Shown piece by piece: positions 1 through 8,807 of a DNA stretch of 64,000 nt. A model generated the notes under the pieces. The model worked only from the letters and a program-made list of their open reading frames with translations. It searched no databases and was not told the origin of the DNA. Source of the DNA: an uncultured Lachnospiraceae bacterium. GTDB taxonomy: Bacteria > Bacillota > Clostridia > Lachnospirales > Lachnospiraceae. The stretch's first letter is position 1, and every line of letters begins with the position of its first letter. Both the position numbers and the translations under genes were made by a program. Location of the stretch: contig CADCII010000002.1 of the NCBI GenBank assembly GCA_902801515.1, positions 96,076-160,075 of the forward strand. Direction: 5' to 3'.

Positions 1-519
1 ATGACCTCCGATATCTACCTCTTTTCCTATGATGCAGCCTCCACTGATCCCGGTTCCAGGCATGATCGAGGTATAGTCTCCTATCGTCACATCATGACCT
101 ATTCTGACGCTGTCGTTCAATACAACTCCGGCACCAATCTTACAGTTTACGGAGACCTGCGTCCAACCATAAATAACACTTCCGGGGCCTATTTCTGAGT
201 AAGGAGCAATATAAGCACCATATCCTACCAGTGTTGCAAACTGTACTCCTTTATCCATCAGACTCTTCTGAATCACCGCTTTTGTTTTTGCATTTCCAAT
301 CGTGCAGGTGCAGCAAACATCATCCTTATAATCGAGAATCCAATCTTGTCTCCCAAGCCAGGGATAGCCATCGATCATATCCCCTTCCTTGTACTGATCG
401 CCATCATCAATGAATCCGAGTAATTCATAGCCCACCCCTCTCTGATTCATAAAGGGAAGGATCGAAGCTGCCACTTCTCTTCCGAATCCCCCTGCACCTA
501 GCAGAACAAGCTTCTTCAT
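1..519 (-). CDS. NeuD/PglD-like sugar O- or N-acetyltransferase (3' end outside window)
   Basis: Reading from the ATG at 519, 173 codons are visible before the window edge. The N-terminus has a nucleotide-binding-type glycine motif (LVLLGAGGFGRE). From about residue 105 the chain becomes hexapeptide repeats of a left-handed beta helix (for example CKIGAG, VRIGHD, VTIGDY, CIIGKE), the acetyl-CoA-binding fold of the PglD/NeuD family. Members acetylate the amino group of UDP-4-amino sugars (PglD) or O-acetylate sialic acids (NeuD). The gene overlaps the sugar transferase by 4 nt (ATGA), so the two are translationally coupled. With the aminotransferase two genes upstream this suggests synthesis of a UDP-diacetamido sugar such as bacillosamine; the exact acceptor is inferred. 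The catalytic His of PglD was not assigned. Confidence 0.85.
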   Translation of the reverse strand, partial: MKKLVLLGAGGFGREVAASILPFMNQRGVGYELLGFIDDGDQYKEGDMIDGYPWLGRQDWILDYKDDVCCTCTIGNAKTKAVIQKSLMDKGVQFATLVGYGAYIAPYSEIGPGSVIYGWTQVSVNCKIGAGVVLNDSVRIGHDVTIGDYTSIMPGTGISGGCIIGKEVDIGGH

Positions 520-1244
520 GCTTTTCCCTCTCCCATAAACTCTTCCATGGTAGCCGAATGATCTGAATTAATTCCTTCTTTTTTTACAACCGTGCGCACT
601 GTTTTTAAGACAATCTTCATGTCTCCCAGGAATGTGATCTGGTCAACGTATCTCACATCCCAGTCAAACTTCTCCTCCCAGGTAAGGTCATTCCGGCCAT
701 TGACCTGTGCAGGCCCGGTAAACCCGGGTCGTACTTCATGGCGCCTTGCCTGATATTTATTATACCGGGACAGATATTGCACGAGAAGCGGCCGTGGACC
801 GACTACGCTCATATCGCCTTTTATCATATTGAAAAGCTCGGGCATTTCGTCCAAAGATGTCGAACGGAGCTTTCTTCCAAACGCAGGGAGTCTGTCTTCA
901 TCCGGAAGGAGATTGCCATCCGCATCCTTCTTGTCTGTCATGGTGCGGAACTTATATAGCTTGAAGATCTTCCCATCTTTTCCGGGACGATCCTGCGTAA
1001 AGAAAATCGGAGAGCCCAGCTTCAGCCACACAAGAAGAGCCGTTATAAGCAATATCGGTGAAAAAACAAGCAGTGCTCCTGTTGACAGAAAGGCATCCAG
1101 AGGACGCTTGATATAGCGTTCATAGGGACCATAAGGCTGATGTGAACCACTGCTTTTCCCAACACGCTCACGAATAAAAGCAATGATGCCTGATAAAGTG
1201 CTGACGGCTGATATAACCAATATAATCCGTTTGATATACTTCAT
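516..1244 (-). CDS. Undecaprenyl-phosphate sugar phosphotransferase (PglC/WcaJ C-terminal type)
   Basis: The 242-residue protein transfers a sugar-1-phosphate from a UDP-sugar to undecaprenyl phosphate, the first membrane step of glycan or exopolysaccharide assembly. It has a short N-terminal hydrophobic stretch, then the bacterial sugar-transferase domain: KRPLDAFLSTGALL re-entrant helix near residue 46, the catalytic RPGKDGKIFKLYKFRTM block, the DE pair in LRSTSLDEMPELFN, and GDMSVVGPRPLL. At this length it is the minimal monotopic type with one extra membrane segment, not the long WbaP type. The start ATG has AGGA about 10 nt upstream. It lies in the same operon as the aminotransferase and acetyltransferase, which would make its donor sugar. 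The donor itself cannot be read from the sequence. Confidence 0.9.
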   Translation of the reverse strand: MKYIKRIILVISAVSTLSGIIAFIRERVGKSSGSHQPYGPYERYIKRPLDAFLSTGALLVFSPILLITALLVWLKLGSPIFFTQDRPGKDGKIFKLYKFRTMTDKKDADGNLLPDEDRLPAFGRKLRSTSLDEMPELFNMIKGDMSVVGPRPLLVQYLSRYNKYQARRHEVRPGFTGPAQVNGRNDLTWEEKFDWDVRYVDQITFLGDMKIVLKTVRTVVKKEGINSDHSATMEEFMGEGKA

Positions 1245-1296
1245 ATTAATCGCTTCCTGCAGGAACCGTTAAGCCAGCGTTCCAGATCCGGTTTTC

Positions 1297-2607
1297 TCAA
1301 AGAAAACACCTGTGTATGATCTCTATCACTTTCTCCTGCTGCGCTTCGGTTATCTTACTGTCGCTTGGCAGGCACAGACCTCTCCGGAAGATGTCTGCTC
1401 CCACATCAGCCGCACCACCGGCGATATAGGCGTTTGTCCTTCCCCTTCCGTTCCCCTCTGCCGTGACGAACGGAGATGTTCGATAGATAGGCTGCATATG
1501 CATGGGTTTCCAGACAGGTCGTCCTTCCGAATTAAAAGCAGCCAGAGCATCCAGGACTTCATCTGGAGAACTTTTCCCCTTATCAGATTGGTACAGATAG
1601 TCCCTCTCTCCACGGGCACAAGGTGCCATGGCACCTTCATCGATCAGCATGCAGCTGAGCCAGTGATTCGGGATACTGTTTTCTTCGTCAAACGGATTCA
1701 TTTTAACAGGAAGACCTTTTAAGCCCTCTTTATATCTATTATAGATCGCACGCTTCTGCTCGATGTGTTTCTCCAGATAAGGAATCTGCCCTCTCACGAT
1801 ACCTGCTGTGATATTGCTCATACGGTAATTATATCCGATCTCTTCGTGCTGATACCATGGGGCTGCCTCCCGGCTCTGAGTGCTCCACTTACGAACCTTT
1901 TCCGCATCCTCTTTGATATCCGTAAGAAACATACCGCCGGTTGAGCCTGTGATAATCTTATTCCCATTAAAGGAGATACAGTTATACTGTCCCAGAGCGC
2001 CGGTCTCCACCCACTGGCCATTCAGCTTATACTTTGCCCCCAGAGACTCTGCCGCATCTTCTACGATCAATGCTCCATGCCGGTCACAGATATCTTTTAA
2101 CTCCCGCATCTTTGCCGGAGTTCCATAAAGGTGTGCAATCACGACCAGCCTGACTTCCGGGAAGAGTTCAAATGCCTTCTCAAGCGCTTCCGGGCTCATG
2201 TTCCAGGTGTCATATTCCGTATCGATGAAAACGGCTTCTCCGTCTTCATACGCAATCGGATTAACGGAGGCGTCGAACGTCATGTCGCTGGCGAACACCT
2301 TCCGGCCTGCCAGAGTTCCCCTGTTCGTCCGCGCCTGGCCATATAGTTTTTCCGCCGCCAGTTTTGTAGCCAGATGCAGAGCAGCTGTGCCGGAAGACAG
2401 CGCGACAGCATATCGGTTTCCCGTAAACGCAGCTATCTCCATCTCCACAGCATCGATGTTCGCTCCGACCGTGGACACCCAGTTAGTCTGGATTGCTTCA
2501 TCCACCCAATGCTGCTCCTCCCCATGAATTGTGGGGGAAGAGATCCACAATTTTGACTCAAATGGTTCTATACCCGCAAAGCGGGGATCAGATAATATAT
2601 TCTTCAC
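1297..2607 (-). CDS. DegT/DnrJ/EryC1/StrS PLP-dependent sugar aminotransferase (PglE-like)
   Basis: This 436-residue protein belongs to the sugar aminotransferases that convert a UDP-4-keto-6-deoxy sugar to the 4-amino sugar using glutamate. Visible family features are the WVDEAIQTNWVSTVG N-terminal block, ALSSGTAALHLA, IVEDAAESLG and the SFNGNK motif whose Lys forms the Schiff base with PLP. The start is GTG, supported by GGAG 8 nt upstream. It sits between the giant repeat protein and the PglC-like transferase; with the PglD-like gene this gives the PglE-PglC-PglD set. The 4,6-dehydratase (PglF) is not in the window. Assignment to bacillosamine-type rather than legionaminic or other amino sugars is inference. 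Confidence 0.9.
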   Translation of the reverse strand: MKNILSDPRFAGIEPFESKLWISSPTIHGEEQHWVDEAIQTNWVSTVGANIDAVEMEIAAFTGNRYAVALSSGTAALHLATKLAAEKLYGQARTNRGTLAGRKVFASDMTFDASVNPIAYEDGEAVFIDTEYDTWNMSPEALEKAFELFPEVRLVVIAHLYGTPAKMRELKDICDRHGALIVEDAAESLGAKYKLNGQWVETGALGQYNCISFNGNKIITGSTGGMFLTDIKEDAEKVRKWSTQSREAAPWYQHEEIGYNYRMSNITAGIVRGQIPYLEKHIEQKRAIYNRYKEGLKGLPVKMNPFDEENSIPNHWLSCMLIDEGAMAPCARGERDYLYQSDKGKSSPDEVLDALAAFNSEGRPVWKPMHMQPIYRTSPFVTAEGNGRGRTNAYIAGGAADVGADIFRRGLCLPSDSKITEAQQEKVIEIIHRCFL

Positions 2608-2674
2608 TTCTCACACTCCGCCGTCAATGTTGTCCAGATATTCCGTGGTGCTCAATTCCGCCGGCGGACAGCTT

Positions 2675-5600
2675 TTATACCGCATCTTCCAGTTCCAGCT
2701 CATCGAGCAGCTTATAGATCTTATATTTCAAATATGCCTCATCTGTCATACCTGCCACGTCTGTCACGTCTGCCACGTCTGCCACATCTGTCCCATCTGT
2801 CTCATCTGGGCTGATGCTCCAGATCTGTCCCTTAAACCTCTCAACACTAAGTGGATTCCAGCTGTCCGGATCTACGCTCTTCCTGTCCTGATCGAACATA
2901 TTGGAGATGACCAGATTGCCGAATTCATCATAATATCCGTTCCATCCGGCCACACCGTATTCGTTGTTCACAAGCTTATTGTAGCGATCCAGGCGGCGTT
3001 CTGAGATCAGCCGGCCCCTCTCATCGTAACCGTATTCGATACTGGAATATCCCACACTGCAATTTACGGCAGCACCGAATTCGTCCAGGTATTTCTCCCA
3101 GGCAACATTATCGTTCTCATCGATTTTGTACTCGTAAACGGCATATCCGTCTGTCGTGAGGATCGGATTCCCGGATTGATCCGTATAGGTAATGTCATAT
3201 ATACCTGTCACCGGATAATACAGCATATTCCTGCCCCAGGCGTCGTTGTTCGCCTGCGTTGCGGCACCTTCCTCATCGAGGTAATACTCATGGTACTGTT
3301 CTACCGGCTCAATGCTGCTCAGATCATAGTCATAGCGGACCGCTGCGTATCCGAATCCGCTGTCCACAGGAAGGTCTCTCTGATCCAGCCAGGTCTTCAG
3401 TTCAATATTGCCATAGCCGTTGTAATCGTTCCGGATACCATACACGCCTTCCACCGCAGTCGGTTTTTCTTCATCGTCAAAGTAGTGAATCAGAGACACA
3501 TCCTTGCGTGAAGTGTACTCCATGACAGTCATATGGCAGCCCTCCGGTCCGTCCACCGGGTTGTCATCCGCGTCATACCAGCGGATCTCGAAGGAATTCT
3601 CATACCGGTCATACGTCTGCAGAGAATAAGCCCATCCTTCTCCCTCATCCACGGTCTCGTTTATGACCTTCATGACATAGGTCTGACTCTCTTTATCCTC
3701 TGATACCAGTTTCCTGCGGCTGTATCCGGCTTCGATCACAGCGGGCCTGCCGAATTCGTCCTTATAGTATTCTTCTTCTATGAGGCCGCTTTCGGTATAG
3801 CTGATCTTATGGGTGGCAAAGCCCTCCCGGCAGTTGACCGGCATATCCTCTTCATCCAAATACTCCTCGCTGATCAGACGGCCCAATTCATCAAAGTCAT
3901 TCAAAATGGCTGCATAGTGAACATCCTTCGATATGACACCCCGCCCCATGGTATCCAGATACCGTTCGGAAGTCAAATTGCCCAGACCGTCATAGGTATA
4001 CAGCGCTGTCGCATAGCCTAAAGTAGTATCTGTCAGGTTCTCTTTTGTGTCATAGTAAGACTCTTCCGTGACATTTCCAAACTCATTGTATACAGTCTTT
4101 TTGATAGCATATCCTCGCTGACACTCACACAGGTTCTCTCCTCGGTCATAATAACTCACCGAAGTCTCCCTGCCGGCCAGGTCATAAGTAAACCGGGCCT
4201 CGGCATACTGTCCGCTATAGAAAGTGGCGACGCCAAGCGTATCAAAGTACCGGATTGAGAGAACTCTTCCGTCCGGATCCACCTCGCGGTGCAGCCAGGA
4301 ATACTGGTCGTCAATGTGGATTGCCGGCTTTCCATCCATGTTCAGCAGATGCTCTTCGATGCAGTGGTTCCGGTCATCATAGGTGTAGATAACCTCACTG
4401 TAGCCATAACAGCACCAAGTTCTCTCACCCTCTTCGTTGTAATAGCTCTCGCTGATCAGGTTGTCACTGTTGTCATACTCAAAAGCTATAGCGGCATAGC
4501 CGGTATCCAGCACAATCGGACGACCTTCTTCATCCAGATATTCTATTCGGATATTGCGTCCTCTGTTATCCCATGATTTACGGATCACTGCGTATCCTAA
4601 CGAGCATGCGACCGGCTGGTCTTCCCGATCCAGATATGTCTCGGTCAGGATCCTGCCGTTCTTGTCAACCGTACGGAGTATCGCCGAGTAGCCGTCATTG
4701 ATATAAGTTCGCTCATACTTATCATCCAGATAGGTCACGCGGATCACATACTGGTTTTCATCATACAGATACTGCTGCGCGGCATATCCGTCTTTGGAGA
4801 TGATCGGCTGTCCTGACGTATCTATATACGTCATACTCAGGACCTGTCCACGGTCGCCGTACTCATAGCGTATCCCCGCATAACCTGCTGAGTTGAGTGC
4901 GGGCATACCTCGAACGTCCAGATAGTTCTCGCTTATCATCCTGTCATTGTCATCATACGTGTATGTGACCGAGGCGCAGCCCTGCCCGGTCTCCACCGGC
5001 TGCAAAGCTGCCGACAGGAAGTCTATGCGAATCAGGTTTCCCCGGGAGTCAAAGTGAGTTTGCGTCGTTGCAATACGGTCTGTCGTGGACGCGATACGCT
5101 CATTCTCATCCAGATACTGCTCAAGGATCACATGGTTGTTACTGTCGTATTCCCTCTTCCAGACAGAGAAGCCCTCCGGAACCCGGGTCAGTTTGTCATT
5201 CTCATTCAGGTAGCGCACCTGCAGGGTATTGCCTGCATTGTCATAAACATAGCCGATCGCGGAGTAACCCTTCTTGACCGTGATCCGGTTCATGTTTTCA
5301 TCCAGATAACTCTCCTGTACCATCCGGTTCAGAGAATCGTACTTATATTCCACAGCCGCATAGCCGCCTGTAATCATGACTTTTGTCTCATTCAGGTAAT
5401 AGACATTGCTGAGACAGTTATTCGCCGCGTCGTAGGTATGAACGATCCTGTTGTAGCCGTCGGCCAGCTCGGCCGGCTGTCCTTCAAAGATATACCAGGC
5501 CTCTTCCGTGCAGTTGCCATTATCATCCCGTACATAGGTAATATAACTCCAGCTGCTTTCCTGCAGGATGTATCTGCCGGTCTCACCAAAATACCCCTCG

Positions 5601-8600
5601 CTGGTCAGATTCCCCTGCTCATCCCAGGTCTGCACTTTCCGGGCATAGCCCCCTGCCGTAACGATCAGGTTACCGGCCCCATCGGAGAACTCCTCTGTCA
5701 ACAGATGGCCTGTCTCATCGTAAGTACACTCACGGAGCGCATAGCCCTTAGCAGAGATGACCGGTTCTCCCTTCAGGCCGAAATAAGCCTCTGTAAGAAC
5801 ATTGCCGTTGCTGTCGTAACTGTAGGTTACCGACGCATAGTCACCACGGTACATACAGGGGGCATCAGTCTCATCGAAGTACTTCTCAGAGAGAAGCCTG
5901 TCCTCATCGTCATATTCGCGCAGGATTTTTGCCACGCCGGCTCTGACACTCGTGATATTTCCGTCTTTTCCGTAGTAGACCTCGCTCACCGGATTTCCGT
6001 TCAGGTCATACTCTCGCACGAAGGAAGCATAGCCGTCCGGACACTCCGCCGGATCTCCGTCTGCATCGAAGTAGTGCTCTTCCAGCTCACGGCCATCCTC
6101 GTCCCAGGTATATTCCGCCCTCTGGTAACCAGCCGGGACAGTGACCGGTTTCAGATCTGCACCAAAGTAGGCAACGCTGATCCGGTTGCCCATATAGTCA
6201 TAAGTCTCTTCACAGCGTGCATATCCATCGACCGATTCGACTGGTTCCCGGTTCTCGTCCAGATACATAACTGCGGTTTGTACGCCGTTCTCATCGTATT
6301 CCCGGACCAGGACCGCATACCGGTCTTCATTGACGATCAGGCTACCGTCCGCATCGTAGTAGGCTTCTTCCAGGACATTCCCATAGGAATCACACTTCCG
6401 CGCAAACCAGGCATAACCCACCGAGCCAGGCATAACAGGTTCACCGTTTTCGTCAAAGTATGCCTTCCGAAGGAGATTCCCGTTCAGGTCATATTCCTGC
6501 TCAAAAGAAGCGTAGCCGTCCGTGCACAAGACCGGATTCCCGTCAGGATCCAGGTACTCGATCCGCCTTACAAGTCCGGTTCGTTCATCGTATTCCTGCC
6601 GGAAGGCAGCATAACCTTCCTTAATCATGACCGGCTCCAGATCTGTTCCAAAATATGCTTCGTAGATTACATGATGATGAACGTCGTATTCGCGTTCGAT
6701 ATGTGCCTTGCCGCTTACGAGCATCAGATCGCCTGCTGCATTGTAATAGGAGATCCTGATCCGGTTACCGCTCCTGTCATACACATAGCGGCGTGCGGCA
6801 TATCCATCCGGCTGGATCAGCGCTTCCCCACTGGCAGCAAAGTATCTGTCTCCGGTCAGGTGATCAGCAAAGTCATAAGAATGAACCTGTGCCGCATACT
6901 GACCTCCTGCCGTCACCATCCGACCATCTTCCCCGAGATAAATCTCCCAGAGCAGCCGCCCTTCCTCGTTGTATTCACGGCAGACGGATGCATACCCCTG
7001 GGCAATCCGGCCGGGATTCCCTTCCTGATCAAAATAGCTGGCGGATATCTGCTCCATATCCTTGTTGTAGTTGTAGAGTACCTTGTGAGCACCGGTGGAC
7101 ACGTTGGTATCAGGCCTACCGTTCGCATCAAAGAAAGATTCGGACATCAGCAGTTTCTGGCTCGGACCTTCATAGGTCATGCTCCGGGCATAGCAGCCGT
7201 TCTTTGCTTCCATCGGATTTCCGTCTTCGTCAAAGTATTCTTCATATACCGGTTGTGCATCCGCCTTCGTATCCCCGTATTCATAATGGATCGAAGCATA
7301 CTGCAGCTCATCACTGCGGGTCGGCTCCCAGTTTTCATCCATGAAGGTCACGCTTATGACCTGGCCGTATTCATTCCGCTCATTTACATATCCGGCGTAG
7401 CCCGCCTTCATATTGATCAGCTCCAGGTCCGTCCCGAAATACTTTTCCTGGCGGATCTGTTTCATTGCTTCTGACACCCGCTGATCCTTCTTCCAGCTGC
7501 TTCCTGGTACATCGGCAAACTTGTACTCGATTCGTGCCATGCTGTTTCCGGTCATGGTATATTCATCTTCCGTATCATACCAGGTGATGCGGTAGTCGAA
7601 GTCGTCTCCGTTGTATTCATACTCGGCGACGGAAAAGCCGTCTGTGATCATCGTCCTCTGGCCATCCGCACCATAATAAGTCTCGTAATGCTTCAGGTTC
7701 GAGTCCTCGTAGTATTCAAAAGTAACTTTCGCATACCCGCCCTCGACTTTGATCAATTGCCCATCGTCCCCGAGATAGTCTCTTTCAGTGATCCGATTGA
7801 GGCTGTCGTAGATGCATACCAGAGATGCGTATCCGTCCTCTGACAGGATCGGTTCCCCTTCTGTATCATAATAATCGGTCCGGATCAGGCTTCCGTTGTC
7901 ATTATATGTCTGCTCTCTGCGATGCCAGTGTTTTTTACCCAGTACCGGCTTTCCGTCTATTCCGAAGATCTCCTGCGTCGTAGACTGATATACAGAATAA
8001 TCCAGATTTTTCTCGATCATCTCGCCTTCCGGAACACCCAGCTTCTCTGCGAGATATTCTGCATCTTCCGTTCTGTCCGCATAGGCTTGTGCACTGTATT
8101 CCGACACGACTGTCGCACCGCCCTCCGTACCGATAAGCGGGGAGCCATCTTCATCCAGATATCGTTTGATGACAGAAAAAGCAGGGCCTTTCCCATCTTC
8201 GATCTCGTACAGAATCTGCGCGTACCCGCCGGATGGCCGGGTCAGGTTTCCTTCCGCGTCAAAGTATTCGGTTGACCGAAGATTCCCATCCTCCCAGGTA
8301 TCACGTCGATAACTGTAACCTCCCGGTATGTCAGCGCGGCTTCCATCTGCAGCATATCGGTCTTCCGTCATGACGCAGGTATGCCCCTGAGAGTCAGTAA
8401 AGTAGGTGTATTCTGACCGTGCGTAACCGGTATCGATCGTATCAACTGGCTCGCCATTCAGCCCATAATATTCTTCGGTCAGGATGTCACCGTATTCGTT
8501 CCTGGTATACTCCGCCTGATGGAAGCCTCTGGCGTTCATGGCCGGATTGCCTTCCAGATCACAAGTCGTCTCCCGGATCACATTCCCAGCCTGATCCCAT

Positions 8601-8788
8601 TCGCAGAAGGTCTCAGTCAGTTCCGGAAGCTGCAAATCGGAAGCCATGTTTACACTGGCTTCCTGTGCTGCCGTTTCCGTCGAGTTTCCTTCTCCCGTCC
8701 AGGCCGGAGTGATGCTTCCAATCGTAAGCCACAGGAAGATCGCTGCTGTGATCCCGGTTTTCTTATGTCTTGATACGAACTTATGCAT
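2675..8788 (-). CDS. Giant secreted YD/RHS-like repeat protein, about 2,037 residues
   Basis: I place the start at the ATG at 8788, giving a basic N-terminus and a hydrophobic segment (IFLWLTIGSITPAWTGE), a likely signal peptide; earlier in-frame ATGs would lie inside the kinase gene. Nearly all of the rest is roughly 55-60 tandem units of about 31-35 residues with the pattern GYA-x4-EYD-x2-GN-x3-E-x-Y-x-D-x2-G-x-PV. The units resemble YD/RHS repeats but no RHS core-domain or variable toxin tip is visible. The C-terminus ends in an acidic TD/AD repeat and a short helix, with no LPXTG sorting signal. No strong ribosome site precedes the start, so translation may couple to the kinase gene 19 nt upstream. 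Its place inside a glycan operon suggests a role in surface polymer assembly, binding or adhesion; that is inference. I do not recognise a named family. Confidence 0.85.
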   Translation of the reverse strand: MHKFVSRHKKTGITAAIFLWLTIGSITPAWTGEGNSTETAAQEASVNMASDLQLPELTETFCEWDQAGNVIRETTCDLEGNPAMNARGFHQAEYTRNEYGDILTEEYYGLNGEPVDTIDTGYARSEYTYFTDSQGHTCVMTEDRYAADGSRADIPGGYSYRRDTWEDGNLRSTEYFDAEGNLTRPSGGYAQILYEIEDGKGPAFSVIKRYLDEDGSPLIGTEGGATVVSEYSAQAYADRTEDAEYLAEKLGVPEGEMIEKNLDYSVYQSTTQEIFGIDGKPVLGKKHWHRREQTYNDNGSLIRTDYYDTEGEPILSEDGYASLVCIYDSLNRITERDYLGDDGQLIKVEGGYAKVTFEYYEDSNLKHYETYYGADGQRTMITDGFSVAEYEYNGDDFDYRITWYDTEDEYTMTGNSMARIEYKFADVPGSSWKKDQRVSEAMKQIRQEKYFGTDLELINMKAGYAGYVNERNEYGQVISVTFMDENWEPTRSDELQYASIHYEYGDTKADAQPVYEEYFDEDGNPMEAKNGCYARSMTYEGPSQKLLMSESFFDANGRPDTNVSTGAHKVLYNYNKDMEQISASYFDQEGNPGRIAQGYASVCREYNEEGRLLWEIYLGEDGRMVTAGGQYAAQVHSYDFADHLTGDRYFAASGEALIQPDGYAARRYVYDRSGNRIRISYYNAAGDLMLVSGKAHIEREYDVHHHVIYEAYFGTDLEPVMIKEGYAAFRQEYDERTGLVRRIEYLDPDGNPVLCTDGYASFEQEYDLNGNLLRKAYFDENGEPVMPGSVGYAWFARKCDSYGNVLEEAYYDADGSLIVNEDRYAVLVREYDENGVQTAVMYLDENREPVESVDGYARCEETYDYMGNRISVAYFGADLKPVTVPAGYQRAEYTWDEDGRELEEHYFDADGDPAECPDGYASFVREYDLNGNPVSEVYYGKDGNITSVRAGVAKILREYDDEDRLLSEKYFDETDAPCMYRGDYASVTYSYDSNGNVLTEAYFGLKGEPVISAKGYALRECTYDETGHLLTEEFSDGAGNLIVTAGGYARKVQTWDEQGNLTSEGYFGETGRYILQESSWSYITYVRDDNGNCTEEAWYIFEGQPAELADGYNRIVHTYDAANNCLSNVYYLNETKVMITGGYAAVEYKYDSLNRMVQESYLDENMNRITVKKGYSAIGYVYDNAGNTLQVRYLNENDKLTRVPEGFSVWKREYDSNNHVILEQYLDENERIASTTDRIATTQTHFDSRGNLIRIDFLSAALQPVETGQGCASVTYTYDDNDRMISENYLDVRGMPALNSAGYAGIRYEYGDRGQVLSMTYIDTSGQPIISKDGYAAQQYLYDENQYVIRVTYLDDKYERTYINDGYSAILRTVDKNGRILTETYLDREDQPVACSLGYAVIRKSWDNRGRNIRIEYLDEEGRPIVLDTGYAAIAFEYDNSDNLISESYYNEEGERTWCCYGYSEVIYTYDDRNHCIEEHLLNMDGKPAIHIDDQYSWLHREVDPDGRVLSIRYFDTLGVATFYSGQYAEARFTYDLAGRETSVSYYDRGENLCECQRGYAIKKTVYNEFGNVTEESYYDTKENLTDTTLGYATALYTYDGLGNLTSERYLDTMGRGVISKDVHYAAILNDFDELGRLISEEYLDEEDMPVNCREGFATHKISYTESGLIEEEYYKDEFGRPAVIEAGYSRRKLVSEDKESQTYVMKVINETVDEGEGWAYSLQTYDRYENSFEIRWYDADDNPVDGPEGCHMTVMEYTSRKDVSLIHYFDDEEKPTAVEGVYGIRNDYNGYGNIELKTWLDQRDLPVDSGFGYAAVRYDYDLSSIEPVEQYHEYYLDEEGAATQANNDAWGRNMLYYPVTGIYDITYTDQSGNPILTTDGYAVYEYKIDENDNVAWEKYLDEFGAAVNCSVGYSSIEYGYDERGRLISERRLDRYNKLVNNEYGVAGWNGYYDEFGNLVISNMFDQDRKSVDPDSWNPLSVERFKGQIWSISPDETDGTDVADVADVTDVAGMTDEAYLKYKIYKLLDELELEDAV
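2741..2803. repeat. 9-bp tandem minisatellite inside the giant gene
   Basis: Seven consecutive 9-bp units vary around GTCTGCCAC (plus-strand reading). On the coding strand they give three-residue repeats such as VAD and VTD near the C-terminus of the giant protein. Whole-unit gain or loss would keep the frame, so the number may vary between strains. Confidence 0.8.
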
Positions 8789-8807
8789 TATTCTGCTATC
8801 TGATTTC

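Noticed and set aside
5054-7474. An 806-codon open frame on the plus strand across the giant repeat gene
   Set aside because: It runs antisense to strongly repetitive coding DNA; its residue pattern only mirrors the repeat and it has no ribosome site.
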